A program made the position numbers and the translations under genes. DNA of 64,000 bases, taken from NCBI RefSeq assembly GCF_040438885.1, contig NZ_CP159218.1:1240001-1304000 (forward strand), given 5' to 3'. Shown piece after piece: positions 55,627 to 64,000 of this stretch (positions are counted from its first letter, which is position 1; each line of letters starts with the position of its first letter). The notes under the pieces are model-generated. The model was not told the DNA's origin. It searched no databases and saw nothing but the letters and a program-made list of their open reading frames with translations. This stretch comes from Nakamurella sp. A5-74. Lineage in GTDB: Bacteria > Actinomycetota > Actinomycetes > Mycobacteriales > Nakamurellaceae.

Positions 55627-57549
55627 ATGACATCCGATTACGTGAATGCCACCGGTCTCTCCTCGGTCGCCTGGCTGCTGCTCGCCCTGCCGTTGGCGGG
55701 CGCGGCGATCCTGCTGATCGGCGGCAGTGCGCTGGACAGGATCGGCCACCTGCTCGCGACACTGATGGTCGTCATCGCGTTCGGGATCGGGCTGGCGCTG
55801 TTCTTCCAGCTCGACGCACGGGGGACGCACCTGCAGCTGTTCGACTGGATCCCCTCCGGCGATCTGGACATCGGCTTCGGGCTGCAGCTCGACCCGCTCT
55901 CGCTGACCTTCGTGCTGCTGATCACCGGGGTCGGTGCGCTGATCCATGTCTATTCGATCGGCTACATGGCGCACGACCCGGAGCGTCGCAAGTTCTTCGC
56001 CTACCTCAACCTCTTCGTCGCCGCGATGCTGCTGCTGGTGCTCGGCGACGGCTTCGTGACGCTGTACGCCGGCTGGGAGGGTGTCGGCCTGGCGTCGTAC
56101 CTGCTGATCGGGTTCTGGTCGGACCGTCCGTCCGCGGCCACCGCCGCCAAGAAGGCGTTCGTGATGAACCGGGTCGGCGACGTCGGCTTGGCGCTGGCGA
56201 TCTTCCTGATGTTCCGCGAGTTCGGCACCACCAGCTACGCGGGGGTCTTCTCCCAGCTCGGTGACGCCTCCTCCGGCACCATCACGACGCTCGCGCTGCT
56301 GTTGCTGCTGGGTGCCTGCGGTAAGTCCGGTCAGGTGCCGTTGCAGGCCTGGTTGCCGGACGCGATGGAGGGCCCGACCCCGGTTTCGGCGCTCATCCAC
56401 GCCGCGACGATGGTGACCGCCGGCGTCTATCTGATCGCGCGCAGCGCACCGCTGTACGACCTGACCCCCGATGGACAGCTGGTGGTCTGCATCGTCGGTG
56501 CGGTGACGTTGATGCTCGGGTCGATCGCCGGCTGCGCGAAGGACGACATCAAGAAGGTGCTGGCCTACTCGACGGTCAGCCAGATCGGCTACATGTTCCT
56601 GGCCGTCGGCCTCGGCAGCGGTGTCTACGGGCTCGCGATCGTGCACCTGCTGACGCACGGCTTCTTCAAGGCGGCGCTGTTCCTCGGCGCCGGCTCGGTG
56701 ATGCACGCGATGAACGACGACGTCGACATGCGCCGGATGGGCGGCCTGGCCCGCCGGCTGCCGATCACCTTCGGCGTGATGATGTGCGGCTACCTGGCGA
56801 TCATCGGGTTCCCGTTCCTGTCGGGCTTCTACTCCAAGGACCCGATCATCGAAGCCGCGTTCGCCGCCGGTGGGACGAAGGGCTGGGTGCTCGGTGGGGC
56901 AGCGCTGCTCGCTGCCGGGCTGACGGCGTTCTACATGAGCCGGATGATGATCATGACCTTCTTCGGCGATGCCCGGTGGAAGGAACTGCGCTCGGCCGAC
57001 GGTCGTGAGTACCACCCGCACGAGTCGCCGCCGGTGATGACGATCCCGATGATCCTGCTGGCCGTCGGTGCGCTGGGGGCCGGCGCGTTCCTGGCCATCG
57101 GCCACCGGTACGTCGAATACGTCGCCCCGGTCGTCGGCGCGTTCACCGAGGAGCATGGTCCGCTCTCGGCGCTCGCCATCACGGTGCTCACCCTGGTGCT
57201 CGTCGCGATCGGCGTCGTCGCGGCGTTCCTGCTGTTCGGCCGCCGCAGCGTGCCGGTGACGGCGCCCGCACACGTCTCGCCGCTCGTGCGGTGGGCGCGC
57301 GCCGACGTCGGGGGCAACGCCGTCAACGAGACCCTGGTGGCCCGGCCCGGCATCTGGCTGACCAGGATGTCGGTCTACACCGACGCCAAGGGCATCGACG
57401 GTGCGGTCGGTGGGCTGGCCGCCGGACTCGGTGCGCTGTCGAACGGCTGGAAACGCTGGCAGAACGGCTTCGTCCGCTCCTATGCACTCTCGATGATGGC
57501 CGGCGCCGTCGTTCTCGTGCTGGCCCTGATCGTGGTGAGGTACTCGTGA
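55627..57549 (+). CDS. nuoL: NADH-quinone oxidoreductase subunit L
   Basis: 640 residues with about 16 membrane helices, the antiporter-like proton pump at the distal end of the arm. Key residues: the Glu in [18 protein letters not shown], the Lys-containing helices with [14 protein letters not shown] and [32 protein letters not shown], and the [13 protein letters not shown] segment. The lateral helix near the C-terminus is present but followed by only a short tail. Its stop overlaps the nuoM GTG. Confidence 0.96.
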   Translation: MTSDYVNATGLSSVAWLLLALPLAGAAILLIGGSALDRIGHLLATLMVVIAFGIGLALFFQLDARGTHLQLFDWIPSGDLDIGFGLQLDPLSLTFVLLITGVGALIHVYSIGYMAHDPERRKFFAYLNLFVAAMLLLVLGDGFVTLYAGWEGVGLASYLLIGFWSDRPSAATAAKKAFVMNRVGDVGLALAIFLMFREFGTTSYAGVFSQLGDASSGTITTLALLLLLGACGKSGQVPLQAWLPDAMEGPTPVSALIHAATMVTAGVYLIARSAPLYDLTPDGQLVVCIVGAVTLMLGSIAGCAKDDIKKVLAYSTVSQIGYMFLAVGLGSGVYGLAIVHLLTHGFFKAALFLGAGSVMHAMNDDVDMRRMGGLARRLPITFGVMMCGYLAIIGFPFLSGFYSKDPIIEAAFAAGGTKGWVLGGAALLAAGLTAFYMSRMMIMTFFGDARWKELRSADGREYHPHESPPVMTIPMILLAVGALGAGAFLAIGHRYVEYVAPVVGAFTEEHGPLSALAITVLTLVLVAIGVVAAFLLFGRRSVPVTAPAHVSPLVRWARADVGGNAVNETLVARPGIWLTRMSVYTDAKGIDGAVGGLAAGLGALSNGWKRWQNGFVRSYALSMMAGAVVLVLALIVVRYS

Positions 57550-59327
57550 GTGGCTCTGCATTGAATCCGTTGCTGCCGTTGATGATCGGCCTGCCGTTGG
57601 TGGGTGCGCTGGTGATGATGTTCAGCAAGAACCTGCCCGTGCGCACCGCGAAGTTCATCGCGTTGGGGTTCTCCCTGCAGCCGCTCGTGCTGGCCGTGCC
57701 GCTGTGGATCGCACACCGCAACAGCCTGCCGGTGCTGGCGTCCGCGTGGACCGCGAACCCGCCGACAGCCACGCCACCCGGCACGTTGTCGTTGTTCTCC
57801 AGCACCTTCTCGGTCAACTGGATCCCGGCGTTCGGGGTCCGGTTCTCGCTCGGGGTGGACGGCATCTCGCTGGTGATGATCGCGCTGATCGCCTTGCTGG
57901 TGCCGATCGTGCTCGGCGCGTCGTGGGAGGAGAAGCTGCCCGCCGGCCGGTCGATCAACGGCTACTTCGGCCTGCTGCTGGCCCTCGAGGGCGCGATGAT
58001 CGGTGTCTTCGCCGCCACCGATGTCTTCCTGTTCTACGTGATGTTCGAGGTCATGCTGATCCCGATGTACTTCCTCATCGGCGCCTACGGCGGGGTCCGG
58101 CGCACCTACGCCGCCACCAAGTTCTTCCTCTACTCGCTGCTAGGCGGCCTGATGATGCTGGCCAGCCTGATCGGGCTCTACGTGGCCAGCGCCGACATCA
58201 GACCGGAGGGCGGCACCCTCGACTTCGCCGAACTGCGGGCCATCGCCTCGCAGATCCCGTTGTCGACCCAACTGTGGATCTTCGCCGGCTTTGCCCTGGC
58301 GTTCGCGATCAAGGCGCCGCTGATCCCGTTCCACACCTGGCTGCCCGATGCCGGTGCCGAAGCACCCACCGGGGCCGGAACGCTGCTCGTCGGTGTGCTG
58401 GACAAGGTGGGCACCTTCGGCTTCCTGCGGATCTGTCTGCCGTTGCTGCCGGCTGCTTCCCACAAGCTCGCCTGGTTGTTCCTGCTGCTGGCCGTCATCG
58501 GCATTCTCTACGGCGCGATCGTCGCCGCCGGGCAGACCGACATCAAACGGTTCGTCACCTACACCTCCATCGCACACTTCGGCTTCATCGCCATGGGCTG
58601 CTTCGTCTTCACGACGCAGGCCGTCTCCGGTGCCGTGCTGTACATGGTCAACCACGGTCTGGCCACGGGTCTGCTGTTCCTGCTCGTCGGCATGCTCACA
58701 GCGCGCGGTGGCAGCCGTCAGTTGGCCGACTACGGCGGCGTCTGGAAGGTGGCGCCGATCATGGGTGGGTTGTTCCTGATCGGCTCGCTGGCCACCATCG
58801 CCGTGCCGGGGACCAACTCCTTCATCTCCGAGTTCCTGGTGCTCATCGGCTCCTTCCGCACGCAGCCGGTCTGGGCTGTCCTGGCGACCATCGGCATCGT
58901 GTTGGCCGCCGTCTACATGCTGTGGATCTTCCAGCGGGTGTTCACCGGGCCGGTCCGCGGCAGTGCCGTGCTCGGCATTCCGGCAGCGTCCGACATCGCC
59001 GGTGGCGGAGCCGTTCCGGCGATGCAGACCTCGCAGCGGGCCTCGGCGCCGTCGGACCCGCGCCGGGTCGCCGTCGCCGAGCCGCACACCGATGCGCACA
59101 CCGAGGCGCACGCGGCTCCGCAGCCGAAGGCGCTCTGGGGTGATCTCTCGAAGCGGGAGATCGCCGTGCTGACCCCGCTGGTGGTACTGATCGTGTTCCT
59201 CGGGGTGTACCCGAAGCCGGTGCTGGAAGTGATCGACCCGGTGGCCGCCCGCACAGTCGTGGACTCCGGGAGCCCGGTCGACGCCAGCAGCCAGCAGTAC
59301 CTGATCGGACAGGAGGCCGGTCGGTGA
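57546..59327 (+). CDS. nuoM: NADH-quinone oxidoreductase subunit M
   Basis: 593 residues with about 14 membrane helices. Pump residues are seen in [21 protein letters not shown] (Glu) and [30 protein letters not shown] (Lys), with [15 protein letters not shown]. Between the last two helices lies a ~75-residue hydrophilic loop rich in Ala, Pro and His ([13 protein letters not shown]), longer than usual. The GTG overlaps the nuoL stop, and its own stop overlaps the nuoN GTG. Confidence 0.96.
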   Translation: MSGSALNPLLPLMIGLPLVGALVMMFSKNLPVRTAKFIALGFSLQPLVLAVPLWIAHRNSLPVLASAWTANPPTATPPGTLSLFSSTFSVNWIPAFGVRFSLGVDGISLVMIALIALLVPIVLGASWEEKLPAGRSINGYFGLLLALEGAMIGVFAATDVFLFYVMFEVMLIPMYFLIGAYGGVRRTYAATKFFLYSLLGGLMMLASLIGLYVASADIRPEGGTLDFAELRAIASQIPLSTQLWIFAGFALAFAIKAPLIPFHTWLPDAGAEAPTGAGTLLVGVLDKVGTFGFLRICLPLLPAASHKLAWLFLLLAVIGILYGAIVAAGQTDIKRFVTYTSIAHFGFIAMGCFVFTTQAVSGAVLYMVNHGLATGLLFLLVGMLTARGGSRQLADYGGVWKVAPIMGGLFLIGSLATIAVPGTNSFISEFLVLIGSFRTQPVWAVLATIGIVLAAVYMLWIFQRVFTGPVRGSAVLGIPAASDIAGGGAVPAMQTSQRASAPSDPRRVAVAEPHTDAHTEAHAAPQPKALWGDLSKREIAVLTPLVVLIVFLGVYPKPVLEVIDPVAARTVVDSGSPVDASSQQYLIGQEAGR

Positions 59328-60922
59328 CCGCCACGCAGTCGTTCCAGCAGTTGGCCACCCCGCTCGCCCGAGCGGCCGTCGACCCGATCGTCGCCCCGGT
59401 CGTCGATCTGCGGGCGGTCCTGCCGCTGCTCATCGTGCTCGGCGGCGCCGTGGTCGGTGTGCTGGTGGAGGCCGTCGTCGGGCGTCGGAACCGTTACGGC
59501 GCGCAGGTTCTCGTCACCGTGGCCTCGATCGTCGGGGCTGGTGTGTTCACCGTCATCGGCGGCACCCAGCACCGGTACGCGCTCACCTTCTCGGGTGCGA
59601 TCGCCGTGGACAGTGGGACCTACGTGATGTGGGGCGTGCTGCTGGTGCTGGCCCTGGTGTCGGTGCTGCTGATCGCCGACCGGGTGTCGGAGCCGGGCGG
59701 CGCCTTCGTGGCGCAGGCGGCGATCCGGGTCGGATCGGTCAAGGACCGGGAGGCCACCGCGCTCGCCGCCCCGATGCAGACGGAGGTGTTCCCGCTGACC
59801 CTGTTGGCGGTCTCCGGGATGCTCGTCTTCCCGGCTGCCTCGGACATGCTGACGCTGTTCATCGCGCTCGAGGTGCTCAGCCTGCCGCTGTACCTGTTGT
59901 GCGGCCTCGCTCGCCGCCGCCGGTTGATCAGCCAGGAAGCCGCCGTCAAGTACTTCCTGTTGGGCGCCTTCACGTCCGCGATCCTGCTCTACGGCATCGC
60001 GCTGCTCTACGGCTACGCAGGTTCGCTGACCTTCGCGGGGATCCGGGCTGCGGCTGCGGCCGGCACCGGCTCGGACATCCTGCTGCTGCTGGGCATCGCG
60101 CTGCTGCTGGTCGGGCTGCTGTTCAAGGCCTCGGTCGGGCCGTTCCACCTGTGGACCCCCGACGTCTACCAGGGTGCGCCAACGCCCATCACCGCATTCA
60201 TGGCGGCCGGCACCAAGCTCGCGGCTTTCGCCGCGATGCTGCGGGTGATGTGGTCGGCACTGGAGCCGATGGTCAGCACCTGGCGGCCGGTGCTGTGGGT
60301 GGTGGCGATCGCCTCGATGGTGATCGGCGCCGTCCTGGGCATCACCCAGAACGACATCAAGCGCATGCTGGCGTACTCGTCGGTCGCGCACGCCGGATTC
60401 CTGATCCTCGGCGTGATGGCGCTGACCCAGCGCGGTGCGTCCGGGATGATGTTCTACCTGCTGACCTACGGCCTGGCCACCATCGGTGCGCTGGCCATCC
60501 TGACCCTGGTCCGCAAGGGCGACGGTGAGGCGAACCAGGTCAGCGACTGGGCGGGGCTGGCCAAACGATCACCCGCGCTCGCCGCTGCGATGAGCCTGTT
60601 CCTGTTGTCGTTCGCCGGGATCCCGTTGACCAGTGGGTTCATCGGCAAGCTCAGCGTGTTCACCGCCGCCTCGCAGCAGGGCATGGGCCCACTGGTGGTG
60701 GTGGCGATGGTGGCGACCGCGATCACCGCGTTCTTCTACCTGCGGATCGTCGTGCTCATGTACTTCTCCGAGCCGCAGACCGGTGCGGGCGCCGCGCACG
60801 TCGTCGTCCCGGGTGTGCCGACGACCGTCGTGCTGGTGGTGTGCGCGTTGGCGACGGTGGTGCTCGGCATCGTCCCGTCGTGGGGCCTCGACCTGATGAC
60901 GGTGGGGCAGCTGATCTACTGA
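59324..60922 (+). CDS. nuoN: NADH-quinone oxidoreductase subunit N
   Basis: 532 residues with about 14 membrane helices, the third antiporter-like pump. Signatures: IALEVLSLPLYLLCGLARRR (Glu), FKASVGPFHLWTPDVYQGAPTPITAFMAAGTKLAAF (Lys), and MLAYSSVAHAGFLILG. A hydrophilic insertion (RVGSVKDREATALAAPMQTEV) lies near residue 140. The GTG overlaps the nuoM stop. It is the last nuo gene; the next gene is convergent, 21 bp away, and no clear terminator hairpin is seen. Confidence 0.95.
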   Translation: MTATQSFQQLATPLARAAVDPIVAPVVDLRAVLPLLIVLGGAVVGVLVEAVVGRRNRYGAQVLVTVASIVGAGVFTVIGGTQHRYALTFSGAIAVDSGTYVMWGVLLVLALVSVLLIADRVSEPGGAFVAQAAIRVGSVKDREATALAAPMQTEVFPLTLLAVSGMLVFPAASDMLTLFIALEVLSLPLYLLCGLARRRRLISQEAAVKYFLLGAFTSAILLYGIALLYGYAGSLTFAGIRAAAAAGTGSDILLLLGIALLLVGLLFKASVGPFHLWTPDVYQGAPTPITAFMAAGTKLAAFAAMLRVMWSALEPMVSTWRPVLWVVAIASMVIGAVLGITQNDIKRMLAYSSVAHAGFLILGVMALTQRGASGMMFYLLTYGLATIGALAILTLVRKGDGEANQVSDWAGLAKRSPALAAAMSLFLLSFAGIPLTSGFIGKLSVFTAASQQGMGPLVVVAMVATAITAFFYLRIVVLMYFSEPQTGAGAAHVVVPGVPTTVVLVVCALATVVLGIVPSWGLDLMTVGQLIY

Positions 60923-60943
60923 GCGTCGGCTGCTGTCCCGAGG

Positions 60944-61324
60944 TCAAGCGCGCCGGAGGTGCTCGTCGAACCAGGACCTCATGTCTTGCAACGAAAGCTC
61001 ACCGGAAGCGGCGGCGATGACGAAGTCGTAGGCTTCATCCTCCGTGTGGGCGAGTTCCGCCCCGTTGATCGCCAGGAAGGTCCACGTCAGGACAACGGCC
61101 AGTCGTTTGTTGCCGTCCAGCAGAGGATGGTTGCGAACGAGCGACTCGAACATCGCGGCCGCTTTCGTCGCCAGGTCCGGGTAGGCATCGTCCCCGAACA
61201 CTGTGGTGCGGGGACGGGCGAGCGCTGATTGCAGCAGTCCCACATCGCGGATGTGGAACCCCAGCTTGTCGACGATCGCGAACGCCTCGTCGTCGGTCAG
61301 GAACTCCGGCTCGGGGTCCGTCAC
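60944..61324 (-). CDS. doc: Doc/Fic family toxin
   Basis: 126 residues with the Doc-type active-site loop HPLLDGNKR at residues 66-74; Leu replaces the common Phe of HPFxDGNKR. The preceding helix (KAAAMFESLVRN) and following LAVVLTWTFLAINGAEL are typical of Doc. Known Doc proteins phosphorylate EF-Tu and stop translation; other Fic proteins AMPylate targets. The GTG start overlaps the antitoxin stop (GTGA). It is convergent to nuoN, and the module lies between nuoN and the polyprenyl synthase. Confidence 0.88.
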   Translation of the reverse strand: MTDPEPEFLTDDEAFAIVDKLGFHIRDVGLLQSALARPRTTVFGDDAYPDLATKAAAMFESLVRNHPLLDGNKRLAVVLTWTFLAINGAELAHTEDEAYDFVIAAASGELSLQDMRSWFDEHLRRA

Positions 61325-61524
61325 CGTGAGAGGCGATCGAGCAGACCTTCGTGGTCACCCACGATCCGGTTTGCGATGGCGATGGTTCGATCGATACGGC
61401 GACTTCGGTTGACGTACTCGAGCGCCGCACGCTCCATCAGCTGCTGCTTGCTGAGGTTCTGTGCCGCTGCCACCTCACGCACCGCAGCATCCAGTTCGGG
61501 GTCGAGTCGAATCGTCATGGCCAT
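61321..61524 (-). CDS. ribbon-helix-helix antitoxin
   Basis: 67 residues: MAMTIRLDPELDAAVREV followed by AAQNLSKQQLMERAALEYV reads as a CopG/Arc-type strand-helix-helix. The basic C-terminus should block the toxin. The classical Doc partner is Phd, so an RHH partner is a less usual pairing. The first ATG at 61524 is used; a second ATG two codons later is possible. Two tandem copies of a small inverted repeat lie just upstream and fit autoregulation by RHH dimers. Confidence 0.82.
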   Translation of the reverse strand: MAMTIRLDPELDAAVREVAAAQNLSKQQLMERAALEYVNRSRRIDRTIAIANRIVGDHEGLLDRLSR

Positions 61525-61528
61525 CCCA

Positions 61529-61548
61529 GTATGATACCAGTATGATAC
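61529..61548. promoter_or_regulatory. paired operators of the toxin-antitoxin module
   Basis: GTATGATAC occurs at 61529-61537 and 61540-61548. Each is a GTAT-N-ATAC inverted repeat, and the two are 11 bp apart, about one helical turn. They sit directly upstream of the antitoxin start in otherwise G/C-rich DNA. Confidence 0.75.
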
Positions 61549-61642
61549 CAGTCAGTTCCTTTCCGGGGACGATCCTCGTCAGCTGTCGATCGGGACGGCC
61601 CGGTGTCGCCATTGTCGCACCTGGGTCCAGCCAGCACTGACA

Positions 61643-61648
61643 TAAAGT
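61643..61648 (+). promoter_or_regulatory. TAAAGT -10 element, leaderless start
   Basis: TAAAGT lies 7 nt before the GTG of the polyprenyl synthase. Confidence 0.45.
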
Positions 61649-61655
61649 TGACAGC

Positions 61656-62651
61656 GTGAACGCCTCCGTCGCCCTGGCCGGTATCGAACTGACCGACCCC
61701 GACCTGTCGACGCGCGTCGCGGACGGGCTCGCCAGGGTCGAATCGCTGCTGCACCGTGAGCTCGCGAGTGAGTTCTCCTTCGTCACCGAGGCCGCGTCGC
61801 ACCTGATGGATGCGGGCGGCAAGCGGTTCCGCCCGCTGTTCACCCTGGTCGCCGCCGGGGTGGGCCCACAGCCCGACAACGAGGACGTGATCGTCGCCGC
61901 AGCGGTCACCGAGCTGATCCACCTGGCGACGCTCTACCACGACGACGTCATGGACGAGGCAGACCTGCGGCGCGGGGCGAAGTCCGCCAACGCCCGCTGG
62001 GACAACTCGATCGCAATCCTGACGGGCGACTTCCTGTTCGCCCACGCCTCCCGACTGGTCGCCGGACTGGGGCCGGACGCGGTCCGGATCATCGCCGAGA
62101 CGTTCGCCGAACTGGTGACCGGCCAGACCAGGGAGACCGTCGGCCCGTCCGTCGGCCAGGACCCGATCGCCCACCACCTGCGAGTGCTGGATGAGAAGAC
62201 AGCAGCACTGATCGACACCTGCGGTCGGTACGCCGGCATCTTCTCCGGGGCCACCGAGCAGCAGATCGGGGCGCTGCGCCGCTACTCGCGGGCGATCGGC
62301 GTCGCCTTCCAGATCTCCGACGACATCCTCGACCTCACCTCGACCGACTCCGGCAAGACGCCGGGGACCGATCTGCGGGAAGGGGTGCCGACCCTGCCGG
62401 TGCTGTTCACCCTCGCCGACCCCGACGCGGACCCGCGCCTGACGCAGCTCGTCTCCGGACCGATCGCCGACGATGCCGGGATCGCCGAGGCCCGTGAGTT
62501 GTTGCGTGAGTCGACCGGCATGCGGCGCGCCAAGGACGTGCTGGGCGACTACGCCTACGCCGCCCGCGCTGCGCTTGCCGACCTGCCGCCGTCGAGTTCG
62601 GTGGACGCGCTGGGCTCGCTGCTCCCGTTCGTGGTCGACCGCACGCACTGA
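61656..62651 (+). CDS. long-chain polyprenyl diphosphate synthase
   Basis: 331 residues of the trans-isoprenyl synthase fold. The first Asp-rich motif is D96-D100 in YHDDVMDEADLRRG and the second is DDILDLTSTDSGKTPG. Small residues (Ala, Thr) precede the first motif, as in long-chain (C35-C50) synthases. The substrate site GGKRFRPLFTLVAAG is complete. It makes the polyprenyl tail that MenA attaches, comparable to GrcC1 of mycobacteria, which also lies near menG and menJ. GTG start with a leaderless-type -10 element. Chain length cannot be read exactly. Confidence 0.92.
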   Translation: MNASVALAGIELTDPDLSTRVADGLARVESLLHRELASEFSFVTEAASHLMDAGGKRFRPLFTLVAAGVGPQPDNEDVIVAAAVTELIHLATLYHDDVMDEADLRRGAKSANARWDNSIAILTGDFLFAHASRLVAGLGPDAVRIIAETFAELVTGQTRETVGPSVGQDPIAHHLRVLDEKTAALIDTCGRYAGIFSGATEQQIGALRRYSRAIGVAFQISDDILDLTSTDSGKTPGTDLREGVPTLPVLFTLADPDADPRLTQLVSGPIADDAGIAEARELLRESTGMRRAKDVLGDYAYAARAALADLPPSSSVDALGSLLPFVVDRTH

Positions 62652-62768
62652 CGGTCCCCGCGACACTGACGGTCCCGCGACACTGACGGTCCCGCGACGC
62701 TGACGGTACCGCGACGCTGACGGTCCCGCGACAATCACGGTCCCCCCGTGACACCGACGGTCCCGCCA
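62648..62768. repeat. 17-bp tandem repeat array after the polyprenyl synthase
   Basis: About seven units of CTGACGGTCCCGCGACA (mostly 17 bp, one of 18, the last two degenerate) begin at the synthase stop codon. They fill half of the 233-bp gap before the SGNH hydrolase. No spacers. Unit sequence differs from the 17-bp repeat at nuoA. Confidence 0.88.
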
Positions 62769-62884
62769 CCTGGATGCGGCGAAGCCGCGATGGGCCGGCG
62801 GCCGGTCAAGACGTGATCTTCCTCGTTCACCTTCGCCTGCTACAACCAGAAGTGAACAGCAGGTGACAGAACAGGAAACGCACG

Positions 62885-63688
62885 GTGCACTCCACCATCT
62901 CCCGATTGATCGTCGTCGGCGACAGCATCGCCGAGGGTCTTGACGACCGCTGGCCCGACTCTGAGGTCTACCGCGGCTGGGCGGACCTCGTCGCAGGCCG
63001 CCTCGCGCAGGACCAGCCCGAGCTGGAGTACGCCAACCTCGCAGTGCGGGGCAAGCGCCTCGACCAGATCGTCGACGAGCAGTTCCACCGTGCGCTGGCA
63101 GCCCGGCCCGACATGATCGCCCTGTTCGGAGGCGTGAACGACCTGCTGCAACGCGGCCATCAGCCGGTCGTCATCGAGGCTCGCGTCGACGACGCGGTCG
63201 CGCGACTCACCGCCGGCTGCCCACTGGTGGTGGTGTTCACCGTGGGGGACGTCTCCCGGCAGACCCCGATGTTGCGCGCACTGCGCCCGCGGCTCGCCGC
63301 CCTGAACGCCGCGGTCCGCCGGGCAGCCGCCGCGCACGGCGCGCTGGTCGTCGAGCTGGAACACCTGGTCGGGATGAACGATCTGCGGTACTTCGGCGCC
63401 GATCGGTTCCACCTGTCCGCTGCCGGCCACCGCAGGGTGGCTGCCGAGGTATTGCGAGCGATCGGCGTCGAGCCGGATCCGCGCTGGAGCGCACCGCTGG
63501 ACGGCGCGCCGGTGGTGCCGGACTGGCGCTCGCACCTCGGCTGGATCCGGAGGCAGGTGGTGCCCACCGTCACGTCGCGGATCCGCAACGTGGTGGTCGG
63601 CCGGACGCCGGGCGACGGCTTCGCGGCGAAACGTCCTGTTCTCGCCCGGGTTTCCGGATCCTCGACCGACCTGACGCCGGCGGCCTGA
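62885..63688 (+). CDS. SGNH/GDSL hydrolase
   Basis: 267 residues. Block I LIVVGDSIAEG with nucleophile S14, block II Gly in LAVRGKRLDQI, block III GGVNDL with Asn near residue 83, and block V DRFHLSAAGH with the Asp-His pair near residue 175. It should hydrolyse an ester, perhaps a lipid or acylated carbohydrate. There is no signal peptide, so it is probably cytoplasmic. The C-terminal ~60 residues are basic and Pro-rich. GTG start with an AGGAAA ribosome site; an alternative start is not evident. Confidence 0.88.
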   Translation: MHSTISRLIVVGDSIAEGLDDRWPDSEVYRGWADLVAGRLAQDQPELEYANLAVRGKRLDQIVDEQFHRALAARPDMIALFGGVNDLLQRGHQPVVIEARVDDAVARLTAGCPLVVVFTVGDVSRQTPMLRALRPRLAALNAAVRRAAAAHGALVVELEHLVGMNDLRYFGADRFHLSAAGHRRVAAEVLRAIGVEPDPRWSAPLDGAPVVPDWRSHLGWIRRQVVPTVTSRIRNVVVGRTPGDGFAAKRPVLARVSGSSTDLTPAA

Positions 63689-63786
63689 CCCGCGGCTCGT
63701 AGGGTGCGCAGTGCCTCTCGTGTCCCTCGCCTTCCTTGCCCACACCCCCGCCATCCCGCCAGCCCACCCTTGCAGGAGCCCTGACC

Positions 63787-64000
63787 GTGTCCGCTGCACC
63801 GCGTGAACGGACTCCCGCGGAGGCCGAGGCCCGGATCGGTCTGCTCGCTGGGCTGGCCGCGTATGCGTCCTGGGGTTTCTTCCCGCTCTACTTCCGCCTG
63901 GTCCGATCGGCCGGAGCGTTCGAGATCCTGGCGCATCGGGTGCTGTGGTCGTGCCTCACGGTCGCGCTGATGGTCACGGTCGTCCGGAAGTGGCCGGGTG
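63787..64000 (+). CDS. rarD: RarD/EamA family transporter, N-terminal part
   Basis: Cut off by the window end; the first 71 residues are present. The GTG at 63787 has an AGGAG ribosome site. The reading IGLLAGLAAYASWGFFPLYFRLVRSAGAFEILAHRVLWSCLTVALMV carries the RarD hallmarks: a first helix with WGFFPLYF and a second following EILAHRVLWS. RarD proteins are ten-helix DMT-superfamily exporters first linked to chloramphenicol sensitivity; their substrate is unclear. About 100 bp after the SGNH hydrolase on the same strand. Confidence 0.9.
   Translation, partial: MSAAPRERTPAEAEARIGLLAGLAAYASWGFFPLYFRLVRSAGAFEILAHRVLWSCLTVALMVTVVRKWPG

Noticed and set aside
55549-57561. 670-residue minus-strand frame
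   Set aside because: Antisense of nuoL; His/Arg/Gln-rich with no domain, whereas nuoL is unmistakable.

Overview
The window is high-GC DNA with short intergenic gaps, many ATGA/GTGA stop-start overlaps and many GTG starts. It carries recC-recB-recD, a complete 14-subunit nuoA-nuoN operon and a classical menaquinone pathway that includes a MenJ-type reductase. This points to an actinomycete (Actinomycetota), perhaps a Nakamurella- or Frankia-like lineage. The genus is inference only. No rRNA or tRNA gene was recognised.

Layout. 1-0.63 kb is a 103-bp tandem repeat array that runs off the left edge. 0.7-10.7 kb is mixed accessory DNA: two methyltransferases, a VOC/AraC pair, a decayed gene, an S9 peptidase, a truncated methyltransferase, a group II PLP decarboxylase, and a large single-pass membrane protein that joins an ECF-sigma-like domain, a zinc-binding anti-sigma-like domain and a Thr/Pro-rich stalk with an ectodomain. 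10.9-14 kb holds menB-menE-menA (minus strand). 14-23.2 kb holds recC-recB-recD (plus strand). 23.2-24.9 kb has a 32-bp repeat array, an RtcB-type RNA ligase and a UUCG-capped bidirectional hairpin. 24.9-29.1 kb is a catabolic-looking cluster (MFS transporter, GAF protein, amidohydrolase) facing an RpiR regulator. 29.5-31.6 kb has an aldo/keto reductase and a divergent MarR/cupin pair with a clear palindromic operator. 31.8-35.6 kb has an AAA ATPase translationally coupled to menC-menD. 35.7-39.2 kb is a small accessory block. 39.3-44.4 kb has menF, a DUF3592-like protein, an IMPase-family phosphatase, menG and menJ. 44.4-60.9 kb is nuoA-nuoN. 60.9-61.5 kb is a Doc toxin with a ribbon-helix-helix antitoxin. 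61.7-64 kb has a long-chain polyprenyl diphosphate synthase, an SGNH hydrolase and the start of rarD.

The unifying theme is respiration. MenF, MenD, MenC, MenE and MenB build the naphthoquinone head group. The polyprenyl synthase supplies the tail, MenA joins them, MenG methylates the ring and MenJ reduces part of the tail. Complex I then reduces the resulting menaquinone. menH and a dedicated DHNA-CoA thioesterase were not seen. The strongest candidates for undescribed biology are the membrane-anchored sigma/anti-sigma/ectodomain fusion, the AAA ATPase locked into the menCD operon, and the several unrelated intergenic tandem arrays.
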